DNA of 36,487 nt from Phycisphaerales bacterium UBA1926 (GTDB lineage: Bacteria > Planctomycetota > Phycisphaerae > Phycisphaerales > UBA1924). A model generated the notes under the pieces. The model searched no databases, had not been told where the DNA came from, and saw only the letters and a list, made by a program, of their open reading frames with translations. The stretch lies in assembly GCA_002337215.1 (NCBI GenBank), contig DDFO01000017.1, positions 53,065-89,551 on the forward strand, given 5' to 3'. Below are positions 27,226-36,487 of this stretch, one piece after another (the first letter of the stretch is position 1; each line of letters opens with the position of its first letter). The position numbers and the translations under genes were made by a program.

Positions 27226-28683
27226 ATGACCAAGACCACGATCCTTTTCCTCGCCGGCGTGGCTGGTCTGAGCGTTTCCGCGTTCGCGGCGGCTCGGTCG
27301 GTCGAGCCTCGTGCGACTCCCGAGCCAGCCCCACACAAGAACCGGATGGCAGTCGTCCACGGCTGTTGGGGCGATGCACAGGGGCACCTGAGCGGCGGTA
27401 TGTTCGAGATCCCGGAAACCCTGACGCCCGGCGAGCCGACCGGGCTCGACGGCTTCACAGGCCGCGGATTCGATTCAGATAACCGGGTGGATCTGGTCAT
27501 CGTCGGCGACGGGTACACCGCGTCGGAGATGGGGCAATTCCAACTCGACGCGATGTCGATCGCCGATGATTTCTTTCGGTATGAGCCCTTCATCCGCTAC
27601 GAGCCCTACTTCCGCGTGACGACGGTCGAGGTAGTCTCCAACCAGTCGGGCGTGGACAACGACCCCAACCCCGGAATCAGCCGCGATACCGCAATGGACA
27701 TGCAGTACTGGTGCGGCGGGACCGAGCGCCTGCTGTGCGTGAACGTGAGCAAGGCCCGCGGATTCGCCTTTGCCGGAGCGCCAGATGTGGACCAGATCCT
27801 CGCGATCGCAAACTCCAGCAAGTACGGCGGCGCGGGTTACTCATCCAACGATCTCGGCACCGCGGCAGGGCAGAACGCATCGGCGGTTGAGATCGCGATC
27901 CACGAAATGGGCCACTCGCTCGGCGACCTCGCCGACGAGTACACCTACGGCGGGCCCACGAACTACAGCGGCGGGGAGCCGAACGCAGCGAACCTGTCGC
28001 TTCTGACCGCATCACAGATGGCATCACAGGAAAGCAAGTGGCATGAGTGGCTCGGCGCGTCCATCGCCGGGTTCGACAACCCCGTCTCCACGTTTGAGGG
28101 CGGCGGATACTCGGCGAACGGGATCTACCGCCCGTCCAACAACTCGATGATGCGGAGTCTCAGTCGGCGGTTTAATCTGCCCAGCGCCGAGAAACTGATC
28201 CGCGAGTTCTACCGAGAAGTGTCGCCGATCGACGCGGCCCCCGCCAACAATCTCGCCTTCGGAATCGGGGACACAGTCTCGATCGTGCCCATGCGCCCCA
28301 ACGGGCAACCGCTGACAATCGAGTGGCTCGTAAATGGAAGTGTTGTCCAGGCTGCGGTAGGGATGGAAACCGTCTCAGCCGGAGATCTCGGGCTATCCGA
28401 AGGTCTGCAGAGCGTGCGTGTCCGTGTGCGGGATGACATCTCCTGGATCCGCTCCCCGGGCATCCAGGCAGCGATCGAGGATTCACGAACATACTTCGTC
28501 GAGGGCTGCGGTGCGTACGCCGACATTAATCGCGACCACGTGCTCGATTTGAGCGATATCACCGCGTTCGTAGACGGATTCATCAGCGGGCAGCCCACGG
28601 GCGATCTCGCGGCGCCGTTCGGCGTGTTCGACCTCGCCGATATCGCGGCGTTCGTCGGGGCGTTCTCTGCCGGTTGCATCTGA
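27226..28683 (+). CDS. Secreted M64-type (IgA peptidase-like) metallopeptidase with GC-type dockerin-like tail
   Basis: A 485-residue exported protein with a signal peptide (TTILFLAGVAGLSVSAFAA). The catalytic domain begins with RVDLVIVGDGYTASEM and holds the zinc motif HEMGHSLGDLADEY at 226-239. The HExGH...LADEY combination is the signature of the M64 family, which includes bacterial enzymes that cut immunoglobulin A; a marine planctomycete would use it on other proteins. A short Ig-like beta domain follows (about 345-425). The tail (428-485) starts with Cys and has two dockerin-like units, DHVLDLSDITAFVDGF and FGVFDLADIAAFVGAF, ending AGCI rather than GCP. Start ATG at 27226, with GGAG 9 bases upstream. 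It is convergent with phoU, 12 bases away. Confidence 0.9.
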   Translation: MTKTTILFLAGVAGLSVSAFAAARSVEPRATPEPAPHKNRMAVVHGCWGDAQGHLSGGMFEIPETLTPGEPTGLDGFTGRGFDSDNRVDLVIVGDGYTASEMGQFQLDAMSIADDFFRYEPFIRYEPYFRVTTVEVVSNQSGVDNDPNPGISRDTAMDMQYWCGGTERLLCVNVSKARGFAFAGAPDVDQILAIANSSKYGGAGYSSNDLGTAAGQNASAVEIAIHEMGHSLGDLADEYTYGGPTNYSGGEPNAANLSLLTASQMASQESKWHEWLGASIAGFDNPVSTFEGGGYSANGIYRPSNNSMMRSLSRRFNLPSAEKLIREFYREVSPIDAAPANNLAFGIGDTVSIVPMRPNGQPLTIEWLVNGSVVQAAVGMETVSAGDLGLSEGLQSVRVRVRDDISWIRSPGIQAAIEDSRTYFVEGCGAYADINRDHVLDLSDITAFVDGFISGQPTGDLAAPFGVFDLADIAAFVGAFSAGCI

Positions 28684-28695
28684 GCCGCAGACGGA

Positions 28696-29439
28696 CTACT
28701 TGTCGCCGTTCCGCTCCGCCTCGTCCTTCTTGACCTCTTCTCGCGCCGACTGTTCGACCCACTCGCCCGCGCGGTGGCGGACGATGACGCCCGTTGTTTC
28801 CCAGATGACCTGCTCGGCGACGTTGGTCGCATGGTCAGCCATGAGAACACACTGACCCGCGAGCTCGTGGAGATCGAACGCGAGATCGACGGGCATGTCG
28901 CCGTTCGCGACCGCTCGCTCCGCGGTGCGCATGATCTCGGCCTTGAACGTGAGAACCATGCTCTCACTCTGAAGGACGAGGCGGGCGAGTGTCGCATCCT
29001 GCTTGTCATACGCCTTGGTGGTGTCGCGGAGGATGCCCAGCACGCTGTTGGTCATGACGCGGCTTGTCGGCGGGAACGCGGCAGGGCTCCCCGACAGCTC
29101 GATGGCACGCTGGGCTATATCCACGCCGCAATCTGCGATCCGCTCGTACTCGTTGTTGACCTTGACAAGCGTCAGCAGGCCGCGGAGCGGCCGGTCATTG
29201 CAAGGCGTCGCCTCGTTGGCGACCCGGGTGAGCAGCGCGACGGCCCGCCGCTCGATCTCAACATCGGTCTCGTCGATAGCGTCGTCGAGTTCGATCGCGA
29301 CACGTGCCTTCGCCGCGTCGGCGGTAAAAAACGCATCGAGCGAGGTGGAGACGATCTTGCGGAGGCGCGAGCCCTGCTCGGCGAGCATGCCGCGGAGCGC
29401 CTCGCCCTGGGCGTTAAGGTCCTCGGTGCTGAAGGGCAT
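28696..29439 (-). CDS. phoU: PhoU-like phosphate-signalling protein
   Basis: A 247-residue, all-helical protein made of two three-helix PhoU repeats. Each carries an E/D-rich metal-binding segment (ELDDAIDETDVEIERRAVALL near the start of the first, VNNEYERIADCGVDIAQRA at its end, and ADHATNVAEQVIWETTG at the end of the second). PhoU links the Pst phosphate transporter to the PhoR kinase and limits phosphate uptake. No pst, phoB or phoR gene is adjacent, so this may instead be one of the PhoU relatives that accompany other phosphate transporters. I chose the ATG at 29439, with GGGGAG about 10 bases upstream. The C-terminal tail is highly charged (REEVKKDEAERNGDK). It is divergent from the Nudix gene. 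Confidence 0.88.
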   Translation of the reverse strand: MPFSTEDLNAQGEALRGMLAEQGSRLRKIVSTSLDAFFTADAAKARVAIELDDAIDETDVEIERRAVALLTRVANEATPCNDRPLRGLLTLVKVNNEYERIADCGVDIAQRAIELSGSPAAFPPTSRVMTNSVLGILRDTTKAYDKQDATLARLVLQSESMVLTFKAEIMRTAERAVANGDMPVDLAFDLHELAGQCVLMADHATNVAEQVIWETTGVIVRHRAGEWVEQSAREEVKKDEAERNGDK

Positions 29440-29580
29440 GGCGGTGTGTTCTCCCCGGGGTCTGGCGTGCGGTAGGAAACCCGGCGAACGCAAAGCGGCT
29501 CACGGGCCTCCTCTACGATACACGCCTTTGGGGATCAGGGGAGCACCGCCGAACCGGCATCCTGCGGGTATCCTCAGTCA

Positions 29581-30153
29581 ATGGACGCACGCTCAGACAA
29601 GTTGCGAGACCGGATTTCCAGCGAGCGGGTGGTCTCGGCTCACCCCGCGTACAACGCCGTGGAACTGACGATCACGTCTCCCGACGGGTCGGAGCGGTCG
29701 AAACCCGCGATCCGGCACCGGGGGGCGGTCTGCGTGGTGCCCCTGCTTGAGCAGCCGGGACGTGCACCGCGTGTCGTTCTGATCGAGAATGACCGGGTCA
29801 TCGCCGGCCAGCGGCTCTGGGAGGTCTGCGCCGGCGGGATTGACGAGGAAGAGAGCCCCGCCGAGGCGGCTCACCGCGAACTCCGTGAGGAAACCGGGTA
29901 CTCGGCGACAAGCCTCTATCCACTCGGGGAGTTCTACACCTCACCCGGGATGAGCGACGAGGTGATGCACGCGTTCGCAGCAACAGGACTCACGAGCGTC
30001 GGCCAGGACCTCGAGCCTTGGGAATCCATTACCGTCCACCGGATGAGCACGAGCGACGTGTTCGACCGGATCGATCGCGGCGAGATCCGCGACGGCAAGA
30101 CGATCGCGGCGCTGCTGCTCGCGGTTCGGCGGGGGTACCTTGATCCGCGGTGA
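29581..30153 (+). CDS. Nudix hydrolase, ADP-ribose pyrophosphatase-like
   Basis: Predicted protein of 190 residues. The full Nudix box GX5EX7REUXEEXGU is present at 85-107 (the G before GIDEEE, then SPAEAAHRELREETGY). EVCAGGIDEEE before it and the later GEFYTSPGMSDE match the ADP-ribose pyrophosphatase (NudF/YffH) subgroup, where the SPG(M/Y)SDE loop carries a catalytic Glu. The likely reaction is hydrolysis of ADP-ribose or another NDP-sugar to AMP and a sugar phosphate in the cytoplasm. Start ATG at 29581, with no strong Shine-Dalgarno. The M50 protease gene begins about 70 bases downstream on the same strand and may share its transcript. Confidence 0.92.
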   Translation: MDARSDKLRDRISSERVVSAHPAYNAVELTITSPDGSERSKPAIRHRGAVCVVPLLEQPGRAPRVVLIENDRVIAGQRLWEVCAGGIDEEESPAEAAHRELREETGYSATSLYPLGEFYTSPGMSDEVMHAFAATGLTSVGQDLEPWESITVHRMSTSDVFDRIDRGEIRDGKTIAALLLAVRRGYLDPR

Positions 30154-30222
30154 TGCGGCAAGCCGCGAGGGTGGTGCAGCGTCGATCGCGGGTGCCGGTA
30201 GACCCGCTCAGTGAAAGTCCCG

Positions 30223-31284
30223 ATGGCACGCGAAGACTGGAGACAGAGTCTCGACGACGGGCCGGGCGGCTGGCGGGGAACGCTGCGCCGAATCTTCGGA
30301 GGCAGCGAGAACCCGATGCGATGGGGTTTTCCCCTCTACTCGGCGTGGGGGATCCTCGTCAGGGTTCACCTCCTGTTCCCGATCTTCATCGCGGCCAGGC
30401 TGATCCAGACGCTGGTGCAGGACAGCGCCGGGCTCGTGTTCGTCGCTCCCCTGCTGATCGCACTCTTCGTGCTCGTGCTGCTGCACGAGTACGGGCACTG
30501 CCTGGTCTGCCGGCGCGTCGGGGGCGAGGCCGACGAGATCCTGCTCTGGCCGCTCGGCGGTCTCGCGTCATGCTCGCCCCCCCACCGCTGGGACGCGGCG
30601 TTCTGGACGACAGCCGGCGGGCCACTCGTCAACGCGGCGCTGCTCGTGCCCCTGGGCCTCGCGACATGGCTCGCCACCCGCGACTTCGGGACGGTCCTGT
30701 TCAACCCGTTCGATCCCTGGTTCGCGGCGGGCCTGATCGAAGCGGACGCCACGATCGGGAAGGTCGCGAAGATCACGCTGTGGTCCTTCCACTACGCCAA
30801 CCTGCTGCTGCTCGCGTTCAACGTGCTGGTGCCGATGTACCCGATGGACGGCGGGCGACTCGTCCACGCGCTGCTTTGGCGCACGATGGGCCACCGCGAG
30901 GCGACACGGATCGCGGCGATAGTTGGCCTCGTGACCGCCGTCGTGCTCGCGGTCTTCTCGTTCGTGTTCGAGGAGATGATGCTGCTGGCGATCGCGCTCT
31001 TCGGCGGGATCTCATGCTTCGTCGAATTGCAACGACTGAAGTTCGAGGCAACAGGGGATGATGCCGTGTTCGCCGAATCGCTGGCGATGACCGACGACGA
31101 ACGCCCGACCTACGCGGAACGGGCCGCGGCGAAAAAGGCCGGGAAGGCGCGGGCGGAAGCCCAGGCGACACAGGCTGAAATCGACCGGATCCTCGCAAAA
31201 ATCAGCGGGAGCGGGATGGACAGCCTGACGAAGAAAGAGAAGAAAACGCTCGAGCAGGCCTCGGAACAGGGACGCTCGCTCTAG
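30223..31284 (+). CDS. Site-2-type (M50) intramembrane metalloprotease with charged C-terminal tail
   Basis: A 353-residue polytopic membrane protein. Zinc ligands are in HEYGH (88-92), and the third ligand is Asp209 in NVLVPMYPMDGGRL, matching the M50 motif NxxPxxPxDG. About five to six helices lie between residues 45 and 270. There is no PDZ or CBS domain. Such proteases cut membrane-bound substrates, often in stress signalling. After the last helix comes a 90-residue charged region ending with IDRILAKISGSGMDSLTKKE and KKTLEQASE. This copies the tail pattern of the rhomboid at 7837. The ATG at 30223 is used; a GTG at 30211 is also in frame. It follows the Nudix gene and is convergent with the SufS-like gene. 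Confidence 0.9.
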   Translation: MAREDWRQSLDDGPGGWRGTLRRIFGGSENPMRWGFPLYSAWGILVRVHLLFPIFIAARLIQTLVQDSAGLVFVAPLLIALFVLVLLHEYGHCLVCRRVGGEADEILLWPLGGLASCSPPHRWDAAFWTTAGGPLVNAALLVPLGLATWLATRDFGTVLFNPFDPWFAAGLIEADATIGKVAKITLWSFHYANLLLLAFNVLVPMYPMDGGRLVHALLWRTMGHREATRIAAIVGLVTAVVLAVFSFVFEEMMLLAIALFGGISCFVELQRLKFEATGDDAVFAESLAMTDDERPTYAERAAAKKAGKARAEAQATQAEIDRILAKISGSGMDSLTKKEKKTLEQASEQGRSL

Positions 31285-31318
31285 CACGAGAGTCTCGGGC
31301 GGGAACGCACCGAGGCGG

Positions 31319-32578
31319 TCATCCAGAGACAGCCGCGATATCACGGCTGATCTCCGCGAGCGCCTCCATCGCGGTGTCGATATCGGCAGCCGTGTTGAAC
31401 GCACCAAGGCTCAGGCGTGTCGCGCCGCCCGTTTCACGGGTCGCGAAGTTCTCGTGAGCACGCGGGGCGCAATGGATGCCGGCCCGACTGAGAACACCAA
31501 ACTCGGTTTCCAGCAGCCCGGCAAGCTCGGCTGGGCCGAGGGCGTCGTGAGTAAACGAGAAGACACCGACCCGGTCCGCCGCCTCGGCGGGCCCGATCAA
31601 TCGCAGCCCCGGAAAACGGTCCACGTCGGCGAGGGCATCGAGCGTCCGCTCGATAAGAGACCGCTCGTGCGCCCAGAGCGTATCGATGCCCCGCTCGGAG
31701 AGCCAGCCGAGACCCGCGTTGAGGCCGGCGATCCCGATCGTGTTGTGCGACCCTGGCTCGTAGCGGTCGGGCAGTGTGTCGGGGTGGACATCAAGCTCGC
31801 TGACGGTGCCCGTGCCGCCCGTGCGGACGGGATCGATGCAAGACTCGAGCCCGGGGCGGATGAGCAGCCCCCCGGTTCCCAGCGGGCCCATAAGGTGCTT
31901 GTGACCCGGGAACGCGAGAAGGTCGATGCCCATCGCCGCGCAGTCGATCGGCAGCCGTCCAGCGGTCTGCGCCGCATCAACAAGCAACGGCACACCCGCG
32001 TCGCGGCAGACCCAGCCGATATCGGCAACAGGTTGGAGCGTGCCGCTGACGTTCGAGGCGTGGACCGCGATGACGAGCGCTGTGTTGGGACGAATCGCCG
32101 CCCGTATATCAGCCGGATCGACCAGCCCGGTCTCCGGGTTGGCGTCGACGCACGTCCATTCAACCAGCGCACCCACCGGGTCGGCCTTGAGCGCGTTGAG
32201 CGGGCGGAGAACGGAGTTGTGGTCCATCGCGGTTGCCACGAAATGAACGGGCTCCGCCGAGTTCGTCCGCATCCGTTCGACGCGCTGATGATGGGCGATC
32301 CCGTTGATGGCGAGATTGAGCGCATCGGAGGCGTTGAGCGTAAAAACGGTGTGGTCTGGGCTGGACGATCCGAACAGGCGGGCGAGGCACCCGCGGCATC
32401 CGGCGATGATCCGACCGCCCTCGATCGACTCGCGGTACGAACCCCGACCCGGGCTGGCACCGAGTTCGGTCGCGTAGCGGACCATCGCGTCGTGGACCGC
32501 GGCGGGCTTTGGGAACGACGTCGCGGCGTTATCCAGGTAGATGCGTGCAGTCGAGCGGGTGTCGGTCGTCAGTGCCAT
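31319..32578 (-). CDS. Class V aminotransferase, cysteine desulfurase (SufS-like)
   Basis: A 419-residue PLP enzyme. IYLDNAATSFPKP opens the protein, as in cysteine desulfurases. DAAQTAGRLPIDC and LLAFPGHKHLMGPLGTGGL contain the PLP-contacting Asp/Gln and the Schiff-base Lys227. RAGIHCAPRAHENF holds Cys370, placed as the sulfur-accepting cysteine of the SufS/CsdA group. The enzyme would take sulfur from cysteine for Fe-S clusters, tRNA thiolation or other uses. No suf or isc scaffold genes are adjacent, so it may belong to the wider family (annotated as 'aminotransferase class V') and not be the main Fe-S enzyme. It lies 20 bases downstream of the DUF255 gene on the same strand. Confidence 0.88.
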   Translation of the reverse strand: MALTTDTRSTARIYLDNAATSFPKPAAVHDAMVRYATELGASPGRGSYRESIEGGRIIAGCRGCLARLFGSSSPDHTVFTLNASDALNLAINGIAHHQRVERMRTNSAEPVHFVATAMDHNSVLRPLNALKADPVGALVEWTCVDANPETGLVDPADIRAAIRPNTALVIAVHASNVSGTLQPVADIGWVCRDAGVPLLVDAAQTAGRLPIDCAAMGIDLLAFPGHKHLMGPLGTGGLLIRPGLESCIDPVRTGGTGTVSELDVHPDTLPDRYEPGSHNTIGIAGLNAGLGWLSERGIDTLWAHERSLIERTLDALADVDRFPGLRLIGPAEAADRVGVFSFTHDALGPAELAGLLETEFGVLSRAGIHCAPRAHENFATRETGGATRLSLGAFNTAADIDTAMEALAEISRDIAAVSG

Positions 32579-32598
32579 CGGGAGAGCGTAGGCGGCGC

Positions 32599-35046
32599 CT
32601 ATTCACCGATGGTAACCGAAACCCCGATGCGAACCGTCGACGGCTTGAGGCAGGCTGTGTCATCGCAGGCCTGAATCGTGATGCCCAGCACCGGCGCGCC
32701 CTCGCTCGCGCCCACACCGGGCTTGTGCTCGATGGCGACATCGAGACGGATTTCGCCGGTGTGCACACGCAACTCATCAAGGCCCTCAATCGCCCCGCCG
32801 AAGGGCTCTCCCTCTGGGTAATCCGCGTACACGGCGACGCCCTGCCCCGAGATCAGCCCCACGCGCAGGGGGATGAGGCCCTCTCCCGCGCCCGATCCCT
32901 CCGCGACCGGATCGGCCGCGAGAATGTGATACCCCGGCTTGATGCGGATGCCCAACGCGAGCGTCGCCGGCTCATCGCCCGCGACGGTCACAGCATCGGT
33001 ATCGGCGAACACCTCCACGACGCTCGCCGAAGAGGTCGCGTCGGGGCGGGACGAAGCCGGGCCTCGGATTTCGCCGAACGCAAGGCTCGACGCGTCACCT
33101 TCCGCGTGAATGACACGGATGATCGCGCGGACAGCGTTGACGGCGGAAACAGGTCGCTCGGCGATCTCGTGACTCATGCCTCGGAGCTGGGCGAGAGCGC
33201 GATCCCGATCAGCCGCACCCGCGCTGCTCAGCTCAAGAAACGCGAGCGCCAGCGTGCTCGCACCGGACGGGGTCGCGCCGTCGTAGGTCGAACGCGGCCG
33301 TACGAAGAGGTCCGCCCGGCCCTCCGCGGTGTCGGCGTAGCCACCCCCGTCCGTCCGAAATGCGGCGTCGATGACCTCAGCGAGCGAGCCCGCGGCGGCG
33401 AGAAACACCCCTTCCCCCCGGCCCGCGCTGTGCAACGCGACACAGGCTCGGATCATCCATGCGTGGTCCTCAAGCCCGGCAAGCGGGCCGAGGCTCCGCG
33501 ACCCATCTCCCTCGCGTTCCAGAGACACATCGCGGCATGACCTATGAAGCTGCCCCGAGTCACTCCGCATGTGATCGAGCACGAAACGCGCGACCCTCTC
33601 GGCCGCGTCGAGAAGAGCCGGGTCATCCAACGCCTCCGCCGCATCAACGAGCCCGACGATCGCCATCCCGTTCCACGCGGCGAGGACCTTGTCGTCAAGA
33701 CCGGGCTGCTCGCGGGCGTCGCGTGCCGCAAGAAGCGCCGCGTTGACGCTGTCCCGTTGAGCATCGAACTCATCGAGCGAACGGCCAGCCCGGCCGGCGA
33801 GGATGTCGGGGCGAGACTCGAGTCGGAGAACGTTCTTCGGGGCGTCGCCCGGATGATGCGGATCGGCAAAATTCGTGCCGTTGGCAAGGCCGTAGAGATC
33901 AAGCGCAAACTCGGCATCGTCGCCCCCGAGCACCCCGCGAATCTGCTCCTGAGTCCAGAGATAATTGAGACCCTCCCGGGTGTCGACCTCCGCATCCTGC
34001 GCACTGCAGAGCCCCCCGGCCTCTGTCGTCATCTCCCGATCGAGGTAGTCCGCCGTCCGACGAACAATCTCCAGGTAGAAAGCATCGTCATAGAGAGCCG
34101 CCGCTCGGCTGTAGAGGCTGAGCAACTGGGCGTTGTCGTAGAGCATCTTTTCGAAGTGCGGGACGGTCCACGTGCCGTCAACGCAATAGCGATGGAACCC
34201 GCCGCCAACCTGGTCGAACAGACCGCCAACGGCCATCCTGTCGAGCGTGTGCTTGAGACAGTGATCGATCGTCTTCCGCGTTTCGTCATCGACGATCGCC
34301 CGCGCATCGAGCAGGAAGAGCCCGTAGACGGGCTGCGGAAACTTCGGCGCGCCGCCGAATCCCCCCTCGGTCCGGTCGTAGATCTGCAGGAGCGTCGTGA
34401 CCGCCGACGCGATCTGATCAGGGCCGAGCGCCCCGAGCGCCGCGTCGCCCGCGAGATGGTCGCGAACGGCCTCGGCGAGAGTCGCCGCCTGCTCCGCGGC
34501 TTCGCTGCGTTTGCTGGTCCACACGTCGCTCATGCCCAAGAGGACCTGCGTGAAGCTCGGCCGCCCGTGCATGGGTTCGGGAGGAAAGTATGTACCGCAC
34601 CAGAACGGCCGGAGCGTATCGGGATCGAGGAATGAGTTCATGGGCCAGCCGCCAGAGCCCGTCATGAGCTGGGTAGCAGCCATGTAGATATCGTCGACAT
34701 CGGGCCGTTCCTCACGATCGACCTTGATGCACACGAACCGTTCGTTCATGATCTTCGCCGTCGCAGCATCCTCAAACGACTCGCGTTCCATCACATGGCA
34801 CCAATAGCAAGTCGAGTACCCGATGCTCAGGAAGATGGGAACATCGCGCTCCCGGGCGGCGGCAAACGCCTCCTCGCCCCAGGGATACCAGTCGACCGGA
34901 TTGCGGGCGTGCTGGAGCAGGTAGGGGCTCGACTCGTTGATAAGGCGATTGGTCGTCTGCTGATCGTGCAAAGGGCGAACCTCGGGTTCCGACGCGACTG
35001 CGGGTGACGCGACGAGTAAAAACAAAGCGAGAAGGGATCGGATCAT
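32599..35046 (-). CDS. Secreted DUF255 (YyaL/SPATA20-like) thioredoxin-fold protein with C-terminal DsbD-like domain
   Basis: An 815-residue protein with a signal peptide ([20 protein letters not shown]). The DUF255 thioredoxin-like domain starts [20 protein letters not shown]. It has the redox pair CYWC at 80-83 and the following [10 protein letters not shown] and [11 protein letters not shown] large six-hairpin-type alpha/alpha domain spans about 190-640 ([32 protein letters not shown]). The last 120 residues form a beta domain with CDDTACLKP near 794-802, a pattern seen in the N-terminal DsbD (cDsbD-alpha) family, which takes electrons in the periplasm. Most YyaL relatives are cytoplasmic and lack this domain. 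The start overlaps the upstream HEAT-like gene by ATGA. Confidence 0.9.
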   Translation of the reverse strand: MIRSLLALFLLVASPAVASEPEVRPLHDQQTTNRLINESSPYLLQHARNPVDWYPWGEEAFAAARERDVPIFLSIGYSTCYWCHVMERESFEDAATAKIMNERFVCIKVDREERPDVDDIYMAATQLMTGSGGWPMNSFLDPDTLRPFWCGTYFPPEPMHGRPSFTQVLLGMSDVWTSKRSEAAEQAATLAEAVRDHLAGDAALGALGPDQIASAVTTLLQIYDRTEGGFGGAPKFPQPVYGLFLLDARAIVDDETRKTIDHCLKHTLDRMAVGGLFDQVGGGFHRYCVDGTWTVPHFEKMLYDNAQLLSLYSRAAALYDDAFYLEIVRRTADYLDREMTTEAGGLCSAQDAEVDTREGLNYLWTQEQIRGVLGGDDAEFALDLYGLANGTNFADPHHPGDAPKNVLRLESRPDILAGRAGRSLDEFDAQRDSVNAALLAARDAREQPGLDDKVLAAWNGMAIVGLVDAAEALDDPALLDAAERVARFVLDHMRSDSGQLHRSCRDVSLEREGDGSRSLGPLAGLEDHAWMIRACVALHSAGRGEGVFLAAAGSLAEVIDAAFRTDGGGYADTAEGRADLFVRPRSTYDGATPSGASTLALAFLELSSAGAADRDRALAQLRGMSHEIAERPVSAVNAVRAIIRVIHAEGDASSLAFGEIRGPASSRPDATSSASVVEVFADTDAVTVAGDEPATLALGIRIKPGYHILAADPVAEGSGAGEGLIPLRVGLISGQGVAVYADYPEGEPFGGAIEGLDELRVHTGEIRLDVAIEHKPGVGASEGAPVLGITIQACDDTACLKPSTVRIGVSVTIGE

Positions 35047-36014
35047 CGACCGCCGATCGAACGGATCAGGATCGTCCGGACCGTCTCCGGCTCGTGAGCC
35101 CTCGAGACGCTTGGCCTGCCCGTCGCGGCAGCGACGCTCGCGTGCAGGGCCGCATCGACGGGGAGCTCCATCCCGATGAGCGACGCTTCGCCAAGGATGA
35201 CACGGACCTCGTCGGCATCCCGAGGACCGGGAGGGGCGGTGAGGTCATCACGTTCCGCGCCAAATGCCTCGGCGTACGCGAGTGCGGCCGCGCGGACCTT
35301 TACCGAATCACCCAGGTCGAACGCGTCCATGATCGCAGATCCCAACGCCGCGCGGGCGTCGCCGGTCAACACGCGGGCGAGAAGCAACCGCTCGGCCGAA
35401 CCCTGACGAATGACAGGAACCGTGATCCGGAACACTTCCCGCCCCAGATTGGCCTCACGCTTCTGAACAACCGACATCGCCGCCGAGCGGATGACAACGG
35501 CGTCCGAATCAGCAGCAAACCGATCGAGCCCGGCGGCGATCGGCACCGAGACCGCAGGGTCGGGGCCCGACTTGAGCACATCCAGGGAGGCCGCCCGAAG
35601 GTACGCAGAATCGTCCTCGAAGATCTCGGCCCTGAGATACGGTGACAACGCCGCAAAGTCGGGTTCGTCGAAGAGCCGCCGGCACGCGTCGCGAACATCG
35701 TCGGCGGGGTCATGGCCGTGCAGCAGGGTGGAGACCAGGCCCTCATCAAAGAGCGGAGCCGACCATTCCCACGACCGCATATACGAGCGATACGCGGGCG
35801 AGTTGACCGCGGCGCTCTGCACCGAAGCCCGGCGGTCGTCACTCGGGGCAAGGAGCAACGTCGTGAGCGAATCAGCGACCTGCGCTGCAACAACAGCAGC
35901 AGGCTCACGCGTCGTCAGGTGATAGGGGCTCAGCACGGCCCGGAAGGGACGCGAGACGCGAGTCAGCTCACGCATCCTCACGCCCGGCGTGTCTGTGTGC
36001 GAACTGCGAGTCAT
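35043..36014 (-). CDS. HEAT-like helical-repeat protein of unknown function
   Basis: A 323-residue protein without a signal peptide or membrane helix. Much of it is short paired Ala/Leu-rich helices, such as [39 protein letters not shown] and [13 protein letters not shown], resembling HEAT or Armadillo-type scaffolds. I do not recognise a named family and no catalytic motif is evident. Its stop and start both overlap neighbours by ATGA (36011-36014 and 35043-35046), so it is translated as part of a tight three-gene unit with the alpha/beta hydrolase upstream and the DUF255 protein downstream. A helper role for those proteins is possible but unproven. Confidence 0.75.
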   Translation of the reverse strand: MTRSSHTDTPGVRMRELTRVSRPFRAVLSPYHLTTREPAAVVAAQVADSLTTLLLAPSDDRRASVQSAAVNSPAYRSYMRSWEWSAPLFDEGLVSTLLHGHDPADDVRDACRRLFDEPDFAALSPYLRAEIFEDDSAYLRAASLDVLKSGPDPAVSVPIAAGLDRFAADSDAVVIRSAAMSVVQKREANLGREVFRITVPVIRQGSAERLLLARVLTGDARAALGSAIMDAFDLGDSVKVRAAALAYAEAFGAERDDLTAPPGPRDADEVRVILGEASLIGMELPVDAALHASVAAATGRPSVSRAHEPETVRTILIRSIGGR

Positions 36015-36487
36015 GGGCTCGCCCCCGCCTCACCCGTCTCACGAATCGTGGTGTCGATCCAATCGAGAATGCGCGGCGTATGGAGCCAGAGACTCATGAA
36101 AAGCGTGAGGTGATTCCCGCTGATCGTCCACTTCTCGGGCCCGCCCAGACGCTGCCAGAGCAGCTCGCTGTTCTCGACAGGCACGGCATTGTCCCCCGAC
36201 GCCTGCATGATAAGAACCGGGGTGCCATTGAACCACTCCCCGGCGTGATAGCCGTCGAGCGGAGCGTGCCGGAGGTACTCGTTCGTGAACTTCTCCAGAA
36301 CGTCCGCCGGCGGAATCGTCCGCTCGTCGTACCCCGCCCAATCGAAGTCGAGCGCGTCCACAGGCTCGGTATACGTGCTCCGGCTGACAACGTCGAGAAT
36401 ATTCGCGCCGCCCGCGATGAGCACCGCGCCGTCGTACCGGGCGTGGTCCCTCCGAACGACAGCCGGCAGCGCGAGCGCGCCCCCGCT
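36011..36487 (-). CDS. Alpha/beta hydrolase, C-terminal part (cut by window edge)
   Basis: Read on the minus strand from the window edge (phase kept, 21 extra residues before the first possible start), the protein ends at 36011. At the edge SGGALALPAVVRR looks like the segment right after a nucleophile elbow (GxSxGG), so the catalytic Ser lies just outside. PVLIMQASGDNAVPVENSELL contains the acidic Asp region (SGDNAVP), and SGNHLTLFMS contains the catalytic His. The fold is the standard alpha/beta hydrolase, probably an esterase or peptidase; the substrate is unknown. The last codons overlap the next gene by ATGA. Only about 158 residues are visible. Confidence 0.85.
   Translation of the reverse strand, partial: SGGALALPAVVRRDHARYDGAVLIAGGANILDVVSRSTYTEPVDALDFDWAGYDERTIPPADVLEKFTNEYLRHAPLDGYHAGEWFNGTPVLIMQASGDNAVPVENSELLWQRLGGPEKWTISGNHLTLFMSLWLHTPRILDWIDTTIRETGEAGASP

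Noticed and set aside
31454..33540. Long plus-strand frames opposite the SufS-like and DUF255 genes
   Set aside because: They are antisense to well-supported genes and have Arg-rich translations without motifs.

Overview
The window is GC-rich, with strong G/C third-position bias, and most likely comes from a planctomycete of the class Phycisphaerae. The best lineage clue is a Cys-bounded tandem dockerin-like tail (the type NCBI calls 'GC-type dockerin') at the C-terminus of three otherwise unrelated secreted proteins. A fused secDF in a rhomboid-tgt-yajC-secDF block fits the same assignment. No tRNA, rRNA or CRISPR array was seen. The assignment rests on pattern recognition, not on a marker-gene search.

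Layout. Positions 1-8781 are one long minus-strand run. Read in the direction of transcription it encodes a rhomboid protease, Tgt, YajC, a SecD-SecF fusion, a LysM membrane protein, an FAD oxidoreductase and a cut-off aldo/keto reductase. Positions 8990-11386 hold a divergent pair: a secreted protein with a dockerin-like tail (minus) and enolase (plus). Positions 11396-12729 form an accessory patch. It contains a strikingly AT-rich four-helix membrane-protein gene and a REP-associated tyrosine transposase (RAYT) bracketed on both sides by inverted pairs of a short palindrome (REPINs). Positions 12768-17642 hold small housekeeping and accessory genes: VOC protein, a hypothetical, DUF202, SMR transporter, an eIF1/YciH-like factor, an alpha/beta hydrolase, an orphan sugar-binding protein and ribosomal protein bL31. 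Positions 18008-28683 hold a metzincin with a dockerin-like tail, MetH, an oligopeptide-type ABC ATPase, asparagine synthetase and an M64-type metallopeptidase with the same tail. Positions 28696-31284 hold PhoU, a Nudix hydrolase and a site-2-type protease. Positions 31319-36487 are another minus-strand run: an alpha/beta hydrolase (cut off), a HEAT-like protein, a secreted DUF255 protein with a C-terminal DsbD-like domain, and a SufS-type aminotransferase, with ATGA overlaps between the first three.

How the genes fit together. YajC and SecDF are Sec accessory proteins, and four of the secreted products here would use that route. Three of those share the dockerin-like tail, which suggests one export or attachment device for different cargoes. 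Two intramembrane proteases of different families (rhomboid and M50) share a short charged C-terminal tail. The most system-like accessory element is the RAYT with its own REPINs. The least explained pieces are the AT-rich membrane gene and the 365-base interval after rpmE.
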